From assembly GCA_003219195.1 (NCBI GenBank), contig QHPX01000082.1, positions 30,340 through 87,755 on the forward strand: 57,416 nucleotides of DNA, read 5' to 3'. Shown in pieces: positions 43,712 to 54,801 of this stretch. The notes under the pieces were generated by a model. It saw only the letters and a program-made list of their open reading frames with translations. It did no database searches and was not told where the DNA came from. The DNA comes from Verrucomicrobiota bacterium. GTDB taxonomy: Bacteria > Verrucomicrobiota > Verrucomicrobiia > Chthoniobacterales > UBA10450. The position numbers were made by a program, and so were the translations under genes. Position 1 is the first letter of the stretch. Each line of letters begins with the position of its first letter.

Positions 43712-45424
43712 CTACGCGGCAGCCGAGGCAGCGCGTTTCCGGCCGGTTGCGTCCAAAATACGCTTGCGGAGACGGAGCGATTTCGGCGTCGCCTCCACGT
43801 ACTCATCGATGTCGATGTACTCGATCGTGCGCTCGAGACTCATCCGGAGAGGCGCTTCGAGCTGAATACCTTTGCCTTCGCCCTGACTGCGCATGTTGGT
43901 GAGATGCTTCGCTTTGCATGGATTGACCGGCAAATCTTCCGGCCGCGCGTTTTCGCCCACGATCATGCCTGGGTAAACATCCTCCTGCGGACCGATAAAA
44001 AGCCGCCCGCGCTCCTGAATGTTATTGAGCGCGTAAGCGGTGCTGATTCCCGATTCCATCGACACCATCACGCCACGTCCGCGTCCGCCAATCTCGCCCT
44101 TGAACGGCGCATATTCGCGAAAGAGATGGCTCATCGCTCCTTCGCCCCGGGTTAGATTCACAAAATCGGTTTCGAATCCAATTAATCCGCGCGTCGGGAT
44201 GATCGCCTCGATGGAAACCCGCCGGGCGTGATGATCCACATGGACCACCTCGCCTTTACGATTGGCAATTGATTGCAGAACGTCGCCGAGGTTCTCATTT
44301 GGTAGATCGACATATAGATTCTCCAGCGGCTCGAGCAGGCCGCCGCTCCCGTCGCGCTGGAAGATCACTTCCGGTCGCGAGACCATCACTTCATAGCCTT
44401 CGCGCCGCATTTGCTCGATCAGAATTGCAATCTGCATTTCCCCGCGCGCATCGATCTCAAAAACTCCCGCAGTTTCCGTATCGGCCACGTGCAACGAAAC
44501 GTTGCCGCGCGTTTCGCGAATCAAGCGCTCCCGAATGTGCCGCGCAGTCACAAATTTTCCTTCGCGTCCGGCAAAGGGCGAATCGTTCACGAGAATACGC
44601 ATCCGAATCGTCGGTGGATCGATATCCACAAACTGAAGCGGCGCGGCGTCTTCGCGGTCGGTCAGAGTTTCGCCGATGTAAACTTCCTCGAATCCGGCGA
44701 GACCGATAATCTCGCCGGCGCTCGCGTGTTTTATCTCGATCTGCTCCACCCCGGAATGAGTGAAGAGCGCGGTGACATTCGCCCGTTCCAGAGTCCGGTC
44801 GCGATGAATGCAAATGATGGAATCCCCGACGCGCACGCGGCCGCTCACAATGTGACCAAGCGCAACACGGCCAAGATAATCGCTGTACTCCAGATTCGAA
44901 ACGAGCATTTGAAAAAATGGCTTCTTCGCGCTCGCGTAGACAATGGGGAAATCGAGCTGCTGATCGGTTGCCTTGAGCTCGACAAAAAGATCGAAGACCA
45001 TGTCGAGCACTTCGTGTGGACGCGCGTTTTCTCTGTCGATCTTGTTGATTACGACAATGGGCTGGGCGCTATTCTCCAGTGCCTTTCGCAAAACGAAACG
45101 CGTTTGCGCCTGCGGCCCATCGTGGGCATCGACCACGAGCAACACGCCGTCCACCATTTTCATGATGCGCTCCACTTCGCCGCCGAAATCGGCGTGCCCC
45201 GGCGTATCAACAATGTTGATCCGATAACCGTTCCATTGAAAGGCCGCGTTCTTTGCGCGAATCGTAATGCCTTTCTCGCGCTCCAAATCCATCGAATCCA
45301 TCACCCGCTCTTCGACCTTTTGATTGGAACGAAATGTGCCCGATTGACGCAGCAATTGATCGACCAGCGTCGTCTTGCCGTGATCGACGTGCGCAACGAT
45401 GGCGATGTTCCGGATTTTGTCCAT
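43712..45424 (-). CDS. typA: ribosome-associated GTPase TypA/BipA
   Basis: The 570-residue GTPase has G1 [12 protein letters not shown]2 REKGITI, G3 VDTPGHADF and G4 NKIDRE, then EF-G-like domains and the TypA C-terminal domain ([22 protein letters not shown], then LRKRIL). It helps ribosome assembly and growth under stress and cold. It is slightly shorter than the usual 590-610 residues. A hairpin that holds the ribosome site lies directly upstream. Its 3' end is the probable recombination point for the BNR units. Confidence 0.95.
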   Translation of the reverse strand: MDKIRNIAIVAHVDHGKTTLVDQLLRQSGTFRSNQKVEERVMDSMDLEREKGITIRAKNAAFQWNGYRINIVDTPGHADFGGEVERIMKMVDGVLLVVDAHDGPQAQTRFVLRKALENSAQPIVVINKIDRENARPHEVLDMVFDLFVELKATDQQLDFPIVYASAKKPFFQMLVSNLEYSDYLGRVALGHIVSGRVRVGDSIICIHRDRTLERANVTALFTHSGVEQIEIKHASAGEIIGLAGFEEVYIGETLTDREDAAPLQFVDIDPPTIRMRILVNDSPFAGREGKFVTARHIRERLIRETRGNVSLHVADTETAGVFEIDARGEMQIAILIEQMRREGYEVMVSRPEVIFQRDGSGGLLEPLENLYVDLPNENLGDVLQSIANRKGEVVHVDHHARRVSIEAIIPTRGLIGFETDFVNLTRGEGAMSHLFREYAPFKGEIGGRGRGVMVSMESGISTAYALNNIQERGRLFIGPQEDVYPGMIVGENARPEDLPVNPCKAKHLTNMRSQGEGKGIQLEAPLRMSLERTIEYIDIDEYVEATPKSLRLRKRILDATGRKRAASAAA

Positions 45425-45428
45425 GAGA

Positions 45429-45450
45429 CGCTCCTCGAGGGTGAGGAGCG
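45429..45450 (-). promoter_or_regulatory. hairpin sequestering the typA ribosome-binding site
   Basis: On the minus strand CGCTCCTC pairs perfectly with GAGGAGCG across a 6-base loop. The second arm contains GAGGAG, the Shine-Dalgarno sequence, placed 6 bases before the typA ATG. The structure could hold translation back at low need, for example as a temperature- or factor-sensitive switch. It is seen in the sequence only. Confidence 0.5.
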
Positions 45451-45581
45451 CGTAATATGGGCGCGTAGATCGACGGCGTCAAACGACACCGAGGAGATCT
45501 GGAAAAGCAAAACCGGGCCGATCGCGGACGTAATTTGCCGCCGAGATCGCTCAGCCCGATTTGCAGCAGCTTATCCGTGAC

Positions 45582-45809
45582 TTAGCGGACGATATAGTAG
45601 CCGTGAACCCAAACGCGGTGATGACGATGGCGTCCCCAGTGGCCCGGCACCCAGACATAATACACTCCGCCAGACCAATAGCCCGGCCCGTGGAGATAGT
45701 AAGGCCGATCGCCAACTTCGATGTTAAGTGAGATGGCGTTTGCCGTCGTCGAGACAATACCGCTAGCCCCGAGCAAAACCGCAAATAGTAATGCTGATTT
45801 CTTTCTCAT
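45582..45809 (-). CDS. small secreted Trp/Tyr/His-rich protein
   Basis: The 75-residue protein has a signal peptide (SALLFAVLLGASGIVSTTANA). The mature part is a short beta-rich module rich in Tyr, Trp, Gly and His (PYYLHGPGYW, YYVWVPGHWGRHRHH, VWVHGYY), of the type often called YXWXXGH repeat proteins in Gram-negative bacteria. Unknown function; a small periplasmic or surface protein. It stands alone between typA and ispG. Confidence 0.65.
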   Translation of the reverse strand: MRKKSALLFAVLLGASGIVSTTANAISLNIEVGDRPYYLHGPGYWSGGVYYVWVPGHWGRHRHHRVWVHGYYIVR

Positions 45810-46017
45810 AAGGTTCTATAATCAACTTCGGATTAGGACGAATGTTGGCTGTCTCTCATTTTAATGCGACGGCGCAACAGTGACGCGCTGCATTACTTTT
45901 TCCGCGGCGTTGGCATTGGTCTGACTGTGGCGGATTGTACAGCGGTAGCGTCGGTTTATAGTATGGCTAGTATGGCGACTGTGTGAGCTTCCCTCGACAA
46001 ATTTCCAGCGCGCGTGC

Positions 46018-47799
46018 CTACGCCAGGACCGCCGCAGCCGCCACGGGCTCGATCCATTTGCCGTGTTCGCGAATCAAATCCTGCAAACGCTCGACTGCTT
46101 CCCCTTCGGGAATGTTGAATTTCACCGGCGTCTTGCCCACGTAGAGGTTCACTTTGCCGGGCGCGCCGCCCACATAACCGAAATCCGCATCGGCCATTTC
46201 TCCAGGCCCGTTCACAATGCAGCCCATAATCGCAATCTTCACGCTTTTAAGATGCGACGTTGCCGCTTTGATCTTTGCCGTCGTGGTTTGCAGATTAAAT
46301 AACGTCCGGCCACAAGACGGGCACGCGACGTAATCGGTCTTGAAAATCCGCGAGCCCGCGGCTTGCAATATATTATAGGAGAAGCGCAGTCCTTGCCCCG
46401 GCGCTTCTTCCCGCTGCACCAAAACGGCGTCCCCAATTCCGTCGCACAGCAGCGAACCGATGTTTGTCGCGGCGATGAGAAGCGTGTGGAGGAAGTCCCT
46501 GCTTTCATCCTTCATCCTTCTTAATTCATCCTTTAAAAGGATCGGATGCCGCGGCTGTAACTTCGCGGCAAGCAAACGATACGCTGTGATCACCGGAAGA
46601 TCGACATCGTCCCTGACCGTAACGAACTGCGGCGTCGAATTTTCATTCAGTCGTGCAATCGCGTCGTCATCGCGGGGATCGACTTCTTCAATTTTCGCGC
46701 GTTCGTAAACAATCTCCGGTTTGTAGTCGCCCATCTTGTCGATCTTATGCGCGATCTTATCGAAGTTTGATTGCACGATTACGACACGGATCAATTCCTC
46801 GCCACCCACTCGGACGCCATCGCGCGTAATCGTTTCCGTCGCCCGTCGCTGATATGAAAACGGGTCGAATGAAAGATTGACATCTTCAATCTGTTCGGTT
46901 TCCGGTTTCCGCTTTCCGGTATCGATAAGCGCTTTCGCTACCGGAATTTCATGGATACTGTCCTCGGTCAGCGACACACGGATCGTGTCGCCGATTCCGT
47001 CCGCCAGAAGCGATCCGATCCCGATTGCGCTTTTAATTCGCGCGTCTTCGCCTTCGCCCGCCTCGGTCACGCCGAGATGCACCGGATAATTCCAGTCCGG
47101 CCCTTCTTCATCCAGCCGCGCAACGAGCAGCCGATACGCGGCGATCATCACCTTTGGATTGCTCGACTTCATCGAGAAGACGAACGCGTGATAATCGAGA
47201 TCGCGCGCGATGCGGGCGAACTCGAGCGCGCTCTCCACCATTCCGAGCGGCGTGTCGCCGTAACGGTTCATAATACGATCGGAAAGCGAGCCGTGATTTG
47301 TCCCGATCCGCATCGCGATTCCACGCTTCTTGCAAAGATCGACAAGTGGAGTGAAGCGCTCGCGAATTCGATTTAGTTCTGCCGCGTATTGCTCGTCGCT
47401 GTATTCGCGGATCAAAAACTTTTTCGAGTCGGCGTAATTGCCCGGATTGATCCGCACTTTGTCCACCCACTTCCCCGCTTCCATTGCGGCCTCCGGTTTG
47501 AAATGAATGTCGGCCACGATCGGCACATCGCAGCCGCGCTCACGCAAACCTTTCACGATCTGTTCGAGGTTGCGCGAGTCCTTCACCGTCGGCGCGGTGA
47601 TGCGCACAATCTCGCAGCCGGCCACCGCCAACTCCATCGTCTGCTCGATCGACATCTCCGTGTCCATCGTGTCGCACGTGATCATCGATTGAACGCGGAT
47701 CGGATTCGTCCCTCCGATTCCGACGTTGCCAACCCTTACCTCTCGGGTCTGGCGACGCTCGTAACGAAAAGGATCAGAACAATATTTCACCGCAGACAC
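46018..47799 (-). CDS. ispG: 4-hydroxy-3-methylbut-2-enyl diphosphate synthase (flavodoxin/ferredoxin)
   Basis: The 593-residue protein is the long three-domain form of IspG (plant, chlamydial and PVC type). The TIM-barrel domain starts RVGNVGIGGTNPIRVQSM, a long insertion covers about residues 280-430, and the C-terminal domain holds the 4Fe-4S ligands in CPSCGRTLF and MGCIVNGPGE. It makes HMBPP in the MEP pathway. It closes the operon cdsA-dxr-rseP-ispG, with dxr from the same pathway two genes upstream. Confidence 0.95.
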   Translation of the reverse strand: MSAVKYCSDPFRYERRQTREVRVGNVGIGGTNPIRVQSMITCDTMDTEMSIEQTMELAVAGCEIVRITAPTVKDSRNLEQIVKGLRERGCDVPIVADIHFKPEAAMEAGKWVDKVRINPGNYADSKKFLIREYSDEQYAAELNRIRERFTPLVDLCKKRGIAMRIGTNHGSLSDRIMNRYGDTPLGMVESALEFARIARDLDYHAFVFSMKSSNPKVMIAAYRLLVARLDEEGPDWNYPVHLGVTEAGEGEDARIKSAIGIGSLLADGIGDTIRVSLTEDSIHEIPVAKALIDTGKRKPETEQIEDVNLSFDPFSYQRRATETITRDGVRVGGEELIRVVIVQSNFDKIAHKIDKMGDYKPEIVYERAKIEEVDPRDDDAIARLNENSTPQFVTVRDDVDLPVITAYRLLAAKLQPRHPILLKDELRRMKDESRDFLHTLLIAATNIGSLLCDGIGDAVLVQREEAPGQGLRFSYNILQAAGSRIFKTDYVACPSCGRTLFNLQTTTAKIKAATSHLKSVKIAIMGCIVNGPGEMADADFGYVGGAPGKVNLYVGKTPVKFNIPEGEAVERLQDLIREHGKWIEPVAAAAVLA

Positions 47800-47844
47800 A
47801 ATCTACGGATTCACATGAGCGGCGCAACGCAACCAACCGCGGCG

Positions 47845-49503
47845 CTATGGCTGCGTGGACTTTGCCGGGGTCGCTTTCGGCAGAAACTTCGGCGTGTCAC
47901 GTTTCGTCCCGAACAAGTCCTGCACATCGAAGAACGCGATGTAAACCATGAAGCCGATGATCAAGACCGCGCAGGCGGTTTGTACGACTTCGAGCACGCG
48001 CATGTTCACGGGACGTCGGCGCACCGCCTCGACCAGAGCGAGAACAATGTGGCCGCCGTCCAAAACAGGAATCGGCAGCAAATTGAGCAACGCAAGGTTC
48101 ACATTCAGCACCACGCTGAACCAGAGCGCCATGCGCCAGCCTTCCTTGTTTTCGAACATCACATAATAAACGCGCAACATCATGACCGGCCCGCTCATGT
48201 GCTGCAGTTTCACGTCCGATTTCGGCGAAGCGATCGCTCCCACCGTGTTAAAGATCGACAACATCCCGGCGCGGATTTGTTCGATCGGCCGCGGATGTCT
48301 CACCGTCATCTTGCCGTAATCATCGGGGGTAATTCCGAGATCGTCCCCCCATCGCAGCCCGATCCGCGCGAGCTTTTCGCTTTCCGGAACTTCCGGCGTC
48401 ACTTTCAACTCAAGCTTTCTGTCTCCACGCAAGATCGACATCGTGATTGGTTGGCCCGCGTGATGCTTGACGTAATCGGAAACGGTGAGCGTGCTCTTTG
48501 CCGGTTGTCCATCGACAGCCAATACAACGTCGCCTTTCTGCAAACCCGCGCGCGCAGCCGGGCCGTCTGCAACTACTTCATCAACCGTCGGATTTCCCGG
48601 CCTGAACGGCAGCGCGAGCTTCGTTCCGCCGCGCTCGACCCCAAGCGTGAGCGGTTCGTCGAGATGATCGCGAATAAAATCGGCGATGCCGAAAATGTGG
48701 TAAATCCGTTGGTCGTTGATCGTCAGGATCAAGTCGTTAGGCCGCAACCCCGCTTTCGCTGCTGGACTGGCGGGCTCAACCTTCGCAATCATCGGCGTCT
48801 CCGCCGGCACGATTCCGATTTCACGAAATCCTTTGCGCATCCACGGCTTCGTTTCCGGAATCGTAGGCTTGGCTTCTATCGTTTTCCTTTCGACGCGACC
48901 ATTCACGTTGCGCTCGATTTCGATCGGAATTTCTTCGCCTTCGCTGCGGACGACGCGCCACGAAATACTGTCTTCGCCCATCCCGCCGAAACGCGAGACC
49001 GGCTTCCCGTCAACCGACAAAATTTTGTCGCCCGCTTTCAACCCGGCTTCGGCCGCAGGTGAGTTCGGGATGACGTACCCGATCGTCGTCGTCGCCTCCG
49101 ATTCGCTGACCGGCCGGCCAACCATCCAAATGATCACCGCGAAAAGGACGGCAAGGCCGAAACTGAAAAGCGGTCCCGCGAATGCAACGATAATTTTGTC
49201 CAGCGCGGAGATTTTCGGCAGCTTCGCTCGGTCGAGATCGGCTTTGCCCTCGATTATGTCCATCGGCGCGAGCTGCGGCAACGCCACGAAGCCGCCGAAA
49301 GGCAGCGAACCCAGGGAATACTGCACTCCATTGATCGTTTTTTTCCAAAGCGGCTTGCCAAACCAGACCCCAAACTTCTCGACGTACAAACCGCGCCAGC
49401 GTGCTGCCAAAAAATGCCCAAGCTCATGCACGACGATGAGCAGATTGAAAAGCACCACCACCTCGATCACGATGAGGATAATGCGTCCGATGTGAAGAAT
49501 CAT
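47845..49503 (-). CDS. rseP: RseP-type site-2 protease with three PDZ domains
   Basis: ATG at 49503, 7 bases after the dxr stop, gives a protein of about 552 residues. HELGH in the first helix (LLIVVHELGHFLAARW) and NLLPIPVLDGGHI near the C-terminus are the two zinc-site motifs. Between them three PDZ repeats are visible: SPAAEAGLKAGDKILSVDGK, SPAAKAGLRPNDLILTINDQ and GPAARAGLQKGDVVLAVDGQ. Escherichia coli RseP has two. The enzyme cuts membrane-bound anti-sigma factors or signal peptide remnants. Confidence 0.9.
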   Translation of the reverse strand: MILHIGRIILIVIEVVVLFNLLIVVHELGHFLAARWRGLYVEKFGVWFGKPLWKKTINGVQYSLGSLPFGGFVALPQLAPMDIIEGKADLDRAKLPKISALDKIIVAFAGPLFSFGLAVLFAVIIWMVGRPVSESEATTTIGYVIPNSPAAEAGLKAGDKILSVDGKPVSRFGGMGEDSISWRVVRSEGEEIPIEIERNVNGRVERKTIEAKPTIPETKPWMRKGFREIGIVPAETPMIAKVEPASPAAKAGLRPNDLILTINDQRIYHIFGIADFIRDHLDEPLTLGVERGGTKLALPFRPGNPTVDEVVADGPAARAGLQKGDVVLAVDGQPAKSTLTVSDYVKHHAGQPITMSILRGDRKLELKVTPEVPESEKLARIGLRWGDDLGITPDDYGKMTVRHPRPIEQIRAGMLSIFNTVGAIASPKSDVKLQHMSGPVMMLRVYYVMFENKEGWRMALWFSVVLNVNLALLNLLPIPVLDGGHIVLALVEAVRRRPVNMRVLEVVQTACAVLIIGFMVYIAFFDVQDLFGTKRDTPKFLPKATPAKSTQP

Positions 49504-49510
49504 GATTGAA

Positions 49511-50662
49511 TCAGCCCGGGATGACCGCACGCGCCTGCTCGCGCGCCCATTGATCGGCGGCCAATATCGCATCGAGATCGGGATGCGCAACGCTCCTGTG
49601 GCGCTCCATCACCGATTCAACGATTTGCCAGATTTGCGGAAACCGTACTTGTCGATCTAAGAAAGCCGCAACCGTGATCTCATTTGCCGCGTTCATGACG
49701 GCCGGCAGCGTGCCGCCCGTTTCGCCGGCACGGCGCGCAAGATCAAGCGCGGGAAAATCATCGTAACGCGGCGGGAAAAATTCCAGCTTCGACAATTTGC
49801 CAAAATCGAGCGGCGGCAGCGTGTTTGGCACGCGGTCCGGCCACGTGACCGCATATTGAATCGGAAAACACATGTCCGAGTAGCTCAATTGCGCCAGCGT
49901 CGAGCCATCGGCGAATTCGACCATCGAATGCACAATGCTTTGCGGATGGATCACCACTTCGACGCGCTTCATTTCCACGCCGAATAACCAGTGCGCCTCG
50001 ATCATCTCCAGTCCTTTATTAAATAACGTGGCCGAATCGATCGTAATCTTCGGCCCCATGTTCCAAGTCGGGTGCTTGAGGGCCTGCTCCGGCGTAACAT
50101 CGACAAATATCTCCGCCGGCATTTCGCGAAACGGTCCGCCCGACGCCGTTAAAATTATTCGGCGAACTTCGGACGCGCGGCCATCCAAACATTGAAAAAT
50201 CGCGTTGTGTTCGGAATCGACTGGCAAAACACGGACATTTTTCGCGCCCGCCTCGCGCCTCACAATCTCACCCGCCATCACCAAAATTTCCTTGCTCGCC
50301 ACCGCCAGATCCTTGCCCGCGTCAATCGCTGCCAGCGCGGGACGCAAGCCCGCGGTGCCAACGATCGCGATTAACACCATGTCGGCATTCGCCAGAGACG
50401 CGATCTCGCGCAACCCATCTTCGCCCGAAAAAATCTGAGGCTTGTATTCGAGTGCTCCTCGCAGGATGTCGATCTTTGTTTCATCGACCAGGCAAACGGA
50501 CTCCGGTCGGGCCCTGTTCGCCGCCGCCGCCAGTTTTTCCGCGTTCCTGTTCGCCGCCAGACCGATGATTTCCATCCGCTCTGGAATGTCGCGCGCGACT
50601 TTGAGTGCGCTTTCCCCGATCGACCCGGTCGCGCCAAGAACGACGACACGTTTACGTTTCAT
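49511..50662 (-). CDS. dxr: 1-deoxy-D-xylulose 5-phosphate reductoisomerase
   Basis: The 383-residue protein starts with the NADPH loop GATGSIGESALKV and contains the metal and substrate region VDSEHNAIFQCL, GPFREMP, MGPKITIDSATLFNKGLEMIE and HPQSIVHSMVEF, all diagnostic of Dxr. It converts DXP to MEP in isoprenoid synthesis. It follows cdsA after 140 bases and is directly followed by rseP, the conserved arrangement in many bacteria. Confidence 0.95.
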   Translation of the reverse strand: MKRKRVVVLGATGSIGESALKVARDIPERMEIIGLAANRNAEKLAAAANRARPESVCLVDETKIDILRGALEYKPQIFSGEDGLREIASLANADMVLIAIVGTAGLRPALAAIDAGKDLAVASKEILVMAGEIVRREAGAKNVRVLPVDSEHNAIFQCLDGRASEVRRIILTASGGPFREMPAEIFVDVTPEQALKHPTWNMGPKITIDSATLFNKGLEMIEAHWLFGVEMKRVEVVIHPQSIVHSMVEFADGSTLAQLSYSDMCFPIQYAVTWPDRVPNTLPPLDFGKLSKLEFFPPRYDDFPALDLARRAGETGGTLPAVMNAANEITVAAFLDRQVRFPQIWQIVESVMERHRSVAHPDLDAILAADQWAREQARAVIPG

Positions 50663-50802
50663 AAAAAGCTGAACTCAAGTAACTATGAAAAGTCTCGCAC
50701 AACGGCCACGACGTTCACTAGGGATGAGGAAAAACTTCTTCTTTTGCGCTGTGTCCTTTGCGTCCTTTGTGCGAGTCCGGAAAACCGCTGGACGCTCGCA
50801 TC

Positions 50803-51717
50803 TCACGGCACGCGAATGACCAACCGCAGGTAAAAAAACAGAAGCGGCGCGGTAAAGAGCAGGCTGTCGACCAGATCGAGCGCGCCACCAATTCCCGGCA
50901 GAAAATTTCCCGAATCCTTGACGCCGGTGCTGCGCTTAATAATCGACTCCGCCAAGTCACCGACCACGGCCGCAAAACCAAGTAGCAATCCAAGCACAGT
51001 CGCGTGCGTCCAATTTAGCGCCGCCAAATGCCCAGGCATCAATTTGAACAATATCAAACTGGCGAGCAGCGCAAGGGCGAGTGCACCGAAGAAGCCTTCC
51101 CAGGTTTTTTTCCCGCTGATATGCGGGATCATTAGGTGGCGTCCGACCGCGCTGCCAACGAGATACGCGCCCATATCGCTGAATTTCGTGACCGCAATTA
51201 GATACAGGCAGTAAAACTGTCCCGTCACCGCACCGCTGCTCGAGCGCGGCGTGAGGTAGACAATTTTCGTCATGAAATTGAAGAGCCACAGCACATAGAG
51301 CAGACCGAACAACGTATAGGCCATCGTCTGCAGCGGTTCGTCATCGCGCAGGCGCGCAAACATTTGCCGCGCGAAAACCGTCAGCAGAAAAAACACCAGG
51401 ACCGCGACTTCAAAGTCATAGGAGCGCGCCGGTCCCATTTTCGCGAAGTAATAGAAACTTCCGCCTAACATGACCGCGCCGCAGATCATGGCTGTGACCT
51501 TGAAATTCGGCAGGCCGCGATGATCGAGCATGCGATAAAATTCCCAGAGCGCGATCAGACCGAACACGCAGATCAACGCATAGAACGCGAATTCGTAACC
51601 GGAAAAAGCAATGACCAGCGCGACCGACCAGAGGACAATCGTGCTGATAAAACGAAAAAGGAAAGCGGATCGCGTGACGATGGGTTTCGTTTCGGCTTGC
51701 TCAAGCGTTGCAGGCAT
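50803..51717 (-). CDS. cdsA: phosphatidate cytidylyltransferase
   Basis: The 304-residue membrane protein has seven to eight helices and the CdsA signature near the C-terminus (FAAVVGDLAESIIKRSTGVKD, then GIGGALDLVDSLLF) with the metal-binding Asp residues. The Cds family makes CDP-diacylglycerol, the donor for phospholipid head groups. It is first in cdsA-dxr-rseP-ispG; a uppS gene that often precedes it is absent here. The divergent tdh gene starts 106 bases away. Confidence 0.95.
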   Translation of the reverse strand: MPATLEQAETKPIVTRSAFLFRFISTIVLWSVALVIAFSGYEFAFYALICVFGLIALWEFYRMLDHRGLPNFKVTAMICGAVMLGGSFYYFAKMGPARSYDFEVAVLVFFLLTVFARQMFARLRDDEPLQTMAYTLFGLLYVLWLFNFMTKIVYLTPRSSSGAVTGQFYCLYLIAVTKFSDMGAYLVGSAVGRHLMIPHISGKKTWEGFFGALALALLASLILFKLMPGHLAALNWTHATVLGLLLGFAAVVGDLAESIIKRSTGVKDSGNFLPGIGGALDLVDSLLFTAPLLFFYLRLVIRVP

Positions 51718-51823
51718 GCACCCGCATCATCTCGAAGGATGGCGATGCGCGCAAGATCGACAATCACGATTCGCCAAATCTTTTCCTGCTTTCCTGCTTT
51801 GCTGATTCGCCTACTTTCTTGTC

Positions 51824-52864
<1,041 letters not shown>

Positions 52865-52873
<9 letters not shown>

Positions 52874-52928
52874 ACGCAGTCGAAGAATCTATCTGGGCGA
52901 AAGGCTTGCTCTGAGCGAAGTCGAATAG
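52865..52928. repeat. TCATCCTGA...GTCGAA dispersed repeat
   Basis: The tdh stop lies in TCATCCTGAACGCAGTCGAA, followed after some 20 bases by a second, related element CTGAGCGAAGTCGAATAGG. Such words are widespread between genes of soil bacteria. Here the element supplies the last codons of tdh. Confidence 0.45.
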
Positions 52929-52954
52929 GTCGAGGTTGTCGCTAGGGTTTACTA

Positions 52955-53866
52955 ATGAAAACAGACATCTTACGACGTCTGCTGCGGCCAACGCGCTACT
53001 TTTACCTTCGTTCCAAGAGGAATAGGCAGGAGTTCGGCATGACCTCGCGGCACGAGCAGCATTGGTTGCGAACTTATGCGGCTGAAACATACCGCGGTAT
53101 TGGAGCTATCGTCGACTTAGGGTGTTTCCTCGGGGCGACAACCATTTCGCTGGCCGAAGGCTTGGCGTTAAATTCCAGGGCCAGGCAGCAACAAGTACAT
53201 GCCTATGACCTTTTCACTTGGGACGAACGTTTTGAACTTTGGGCCAAAGGCAAAGAAGTTGAAGGATGTTTCACCGTCGATGGAAGTTTCCTGCCTGAAT
53301 TTCTAAAACGCACCGAGAAATGGCGGGACTGCATTGTTGTCCACGAAGAAGACCTCACACAGGCGCAATGGCAAGACAGTGCAATTGAATTTCTTCTCGT
53401 CGACGCGATGAAGTCGCCCGAGACGGCGAGCGCGATCTTGCGCGGCTTCTTTCCATATTTGCTTCCTGGGCAAAGCTACGTTGCGCAACAGGATTTCGCG
53501 CACTGTTATACGCCCTGGATACATTTGATAGCTTTTCGACTACGAGATTATTTTTCAGTCGTAGCGGACGTGCCTGCATCGGGAACTACAGTTTTTCGAT
53601 GCGAACGAGAGCTGAAAGACTTGGAGATGGACCTTTCCTTGTCCGCGTGTTCAGCCGACGAGCTCGAAGCTGCCTTTGACTATTCGATGAGTCTCGTGGC
53701 CGACGAGAAGAAGGCAAATATCATCGCGGCTAAGGCCATGGCATACCGTGAGCGAGGTGACATCGCACGGGCCCGCGAGATCGTGACCCTTACGCAATAC
53801 GGGCCGGAATCGCTTGGCGGCGAACTGGAGCGAGTTAAAGGCTTCCTGTTTCCTAGCGACGGATAA
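52955..53866 (+). CDS. class I SAM-dependent methyltransferase-like protein
   Basis: The 303-residue protein contains VDLGCFLGATTISLAEGL, a motif I of Rossmann methyltransferases, then the acidic VHAYDLF and FLLVDAMKSPETA, which fits the post-II region of the TylF/macrocin-type family. The C-terminal 70 residues are helical (YSMSLVADEKKANIIAAKAMA). The substrate is unknown; sugar or glycolipid O-methylation is possible. It is a lone gene; no neighbour defines its pathway. Confidence 0.65.
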   Translation: MKTDILRRLLRPTRYFYLRSKRNRQEFGMTSRHEQHWLRTYAAETYRGIGAIVDLGCFLGATTISLAEGLALNSRARQQQVHAYDLFTWDERFELWAKGKEVEGCFTVDGSFLPEFLKRTEKWRDCIVVHEEDLTQAQWQDSAIEFLLVDAMKSPETASAILRGFFPYLLPGQSYVAQQDFAHCYTPWIHLIAFRLRDYFSVVADVPASGTTVFRCERELKDLEMDLSLSACSADELEAAFDYSMSLVADEKKANIIAAKAMAYRERGDIARAREIVTLTQYGPESLGGELERVKGFLFPSDG

Positions 53867-53918
53867 GTAACGAACCACCTGTTTGCGGTCGAGTCGGAGC
53901 TGGCCACTCGGAGCTGGT

Positions 53919-54680
53919 CTACCGCAACGCCGCCGCGTCCTGCTCGCGGCCCTGCAGCTCAAGCACCATCCGCTTAATGTGTTTGTAATCCTGATGTGAT
54001 TGCAGGAACTGCAAACTTTGTTGCGGATCGCCCCACTGAAGAATTTGAATCGGTTCCTGGCGCGCGCCCCATGTGTTCATGTCGCGCGAGTTCGCCATGT
54101 AAAGATCGATCGTGTTGCGACCCGACAGCGCCCAACCGTAATCCTCGACGCGATAAATTTGCCCGGTCGATAACAAGCGAAAGGTCGTTCCCACTGGCCA
54201 ACGCGACCAGTCAGCCGCGGCGCTGCCGATCCGTGGCGGTTTTGCAACTGCGATGGCGCGTTTCACGCGGCGTGTCGTTTTGGTTACACGCGTTGCCCTC
54301 GTCACGCGCACGACGGGCCGGGTTTCATCCACGGAGAAAGGCTGAAGAGCCACGCCCGAGTTGGAGACGCGGCGTAGATCGGCATCTTCGCTGTCGGAAA
54401 CGGCGAGCGCGCGCACGATGTTTTCCGCTCGATGAATCGCCGGACTGGCGGCGTGCAATTCTCCGCCCAGTGCGTTGTGATTGGTGAATTCGCGATGGTC
54501 TGCTTCGGTGTGCGTGTAGGCGGTCGTGCGCACATTTTGGAAGTCTGTTTTTGCCAGCGGCGGTTCGTATTGCGGCAGGGCGCGCGTCTTAGTTGTTCCA
54601 CAAGCGCCAAGAAAAAGAGCGCCGATGACGAACAGCGATACAAGGATTATCCGGGGGGTGCGCAATTGGAGATCGGGCAA
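53919..54680 (-). CDS. lipoprotein with 3D domain
   Basis: The 253-residue protein has a lipoprotein signal ([16 protein letters not shown]) and a linker. A double-psi barrel 3D domain is split between [17 protein letters not shown] and [34 protein letters not shown], with the acidic residues of the 3D fold. It finishes in a helical tail ([21 protein letters not shown]). The 3D domain occurs in MltA and in cell-wall hydrolases. It is probably a peptidoglycan-associated lipoprotein. Confidence 0.8.
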   Translation of the reverse strand: MPDLQLRTPRIILVSLFVIGALFLGACGTTKTRALPQYEPPLAKTDFQNVRTTAYTHTEADHREFTNHNALGGELHAASPAIHRAENIVRALAVSDSEDADLRRVSNSGVALQPFSVDETRPVVRVTRATRVTKTTRRVKRAIAVAKPPRIGSAAADWSRWPVGTTFRLLSTGQIYRVEDYGWALSGRNTIDLYMANSRDMNTWGARQEPIQILQWGDPQQSLQFLQSHQDYKHIKRMVLELQGREQDAAALR

Positions 54681-54801
54681 GTTATTAACAGTTATTCACA
54701 ATCCCTGTCAACTGTCATTTCGAACGAAAGTTGAGAAATCTCTGGCCCCAAAGATCGACATCTTTTTGCGCACATCACGCTTCGCGGCCAAAGTTGCATC
54801 T

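Noticed and set aside
44411-45580. 389-codon plus-strand frame over typA
   Set aside because: It is antisense to typA, whose motifs are complete; the frame is a codon-bias shadow.
47389-49062. 557-codon plus-strand frame over ispG and rseP
   Set aside because: It is fully antisense to two certain genes and its Arg- and His-rich translation resembles no protein.
54526-54801. N-terminal extension of kbl to 54526
   Set aside because: The extension overlaps the lipoprotein gene, while the ATG at 54802 gives the family-typical N-terminus.
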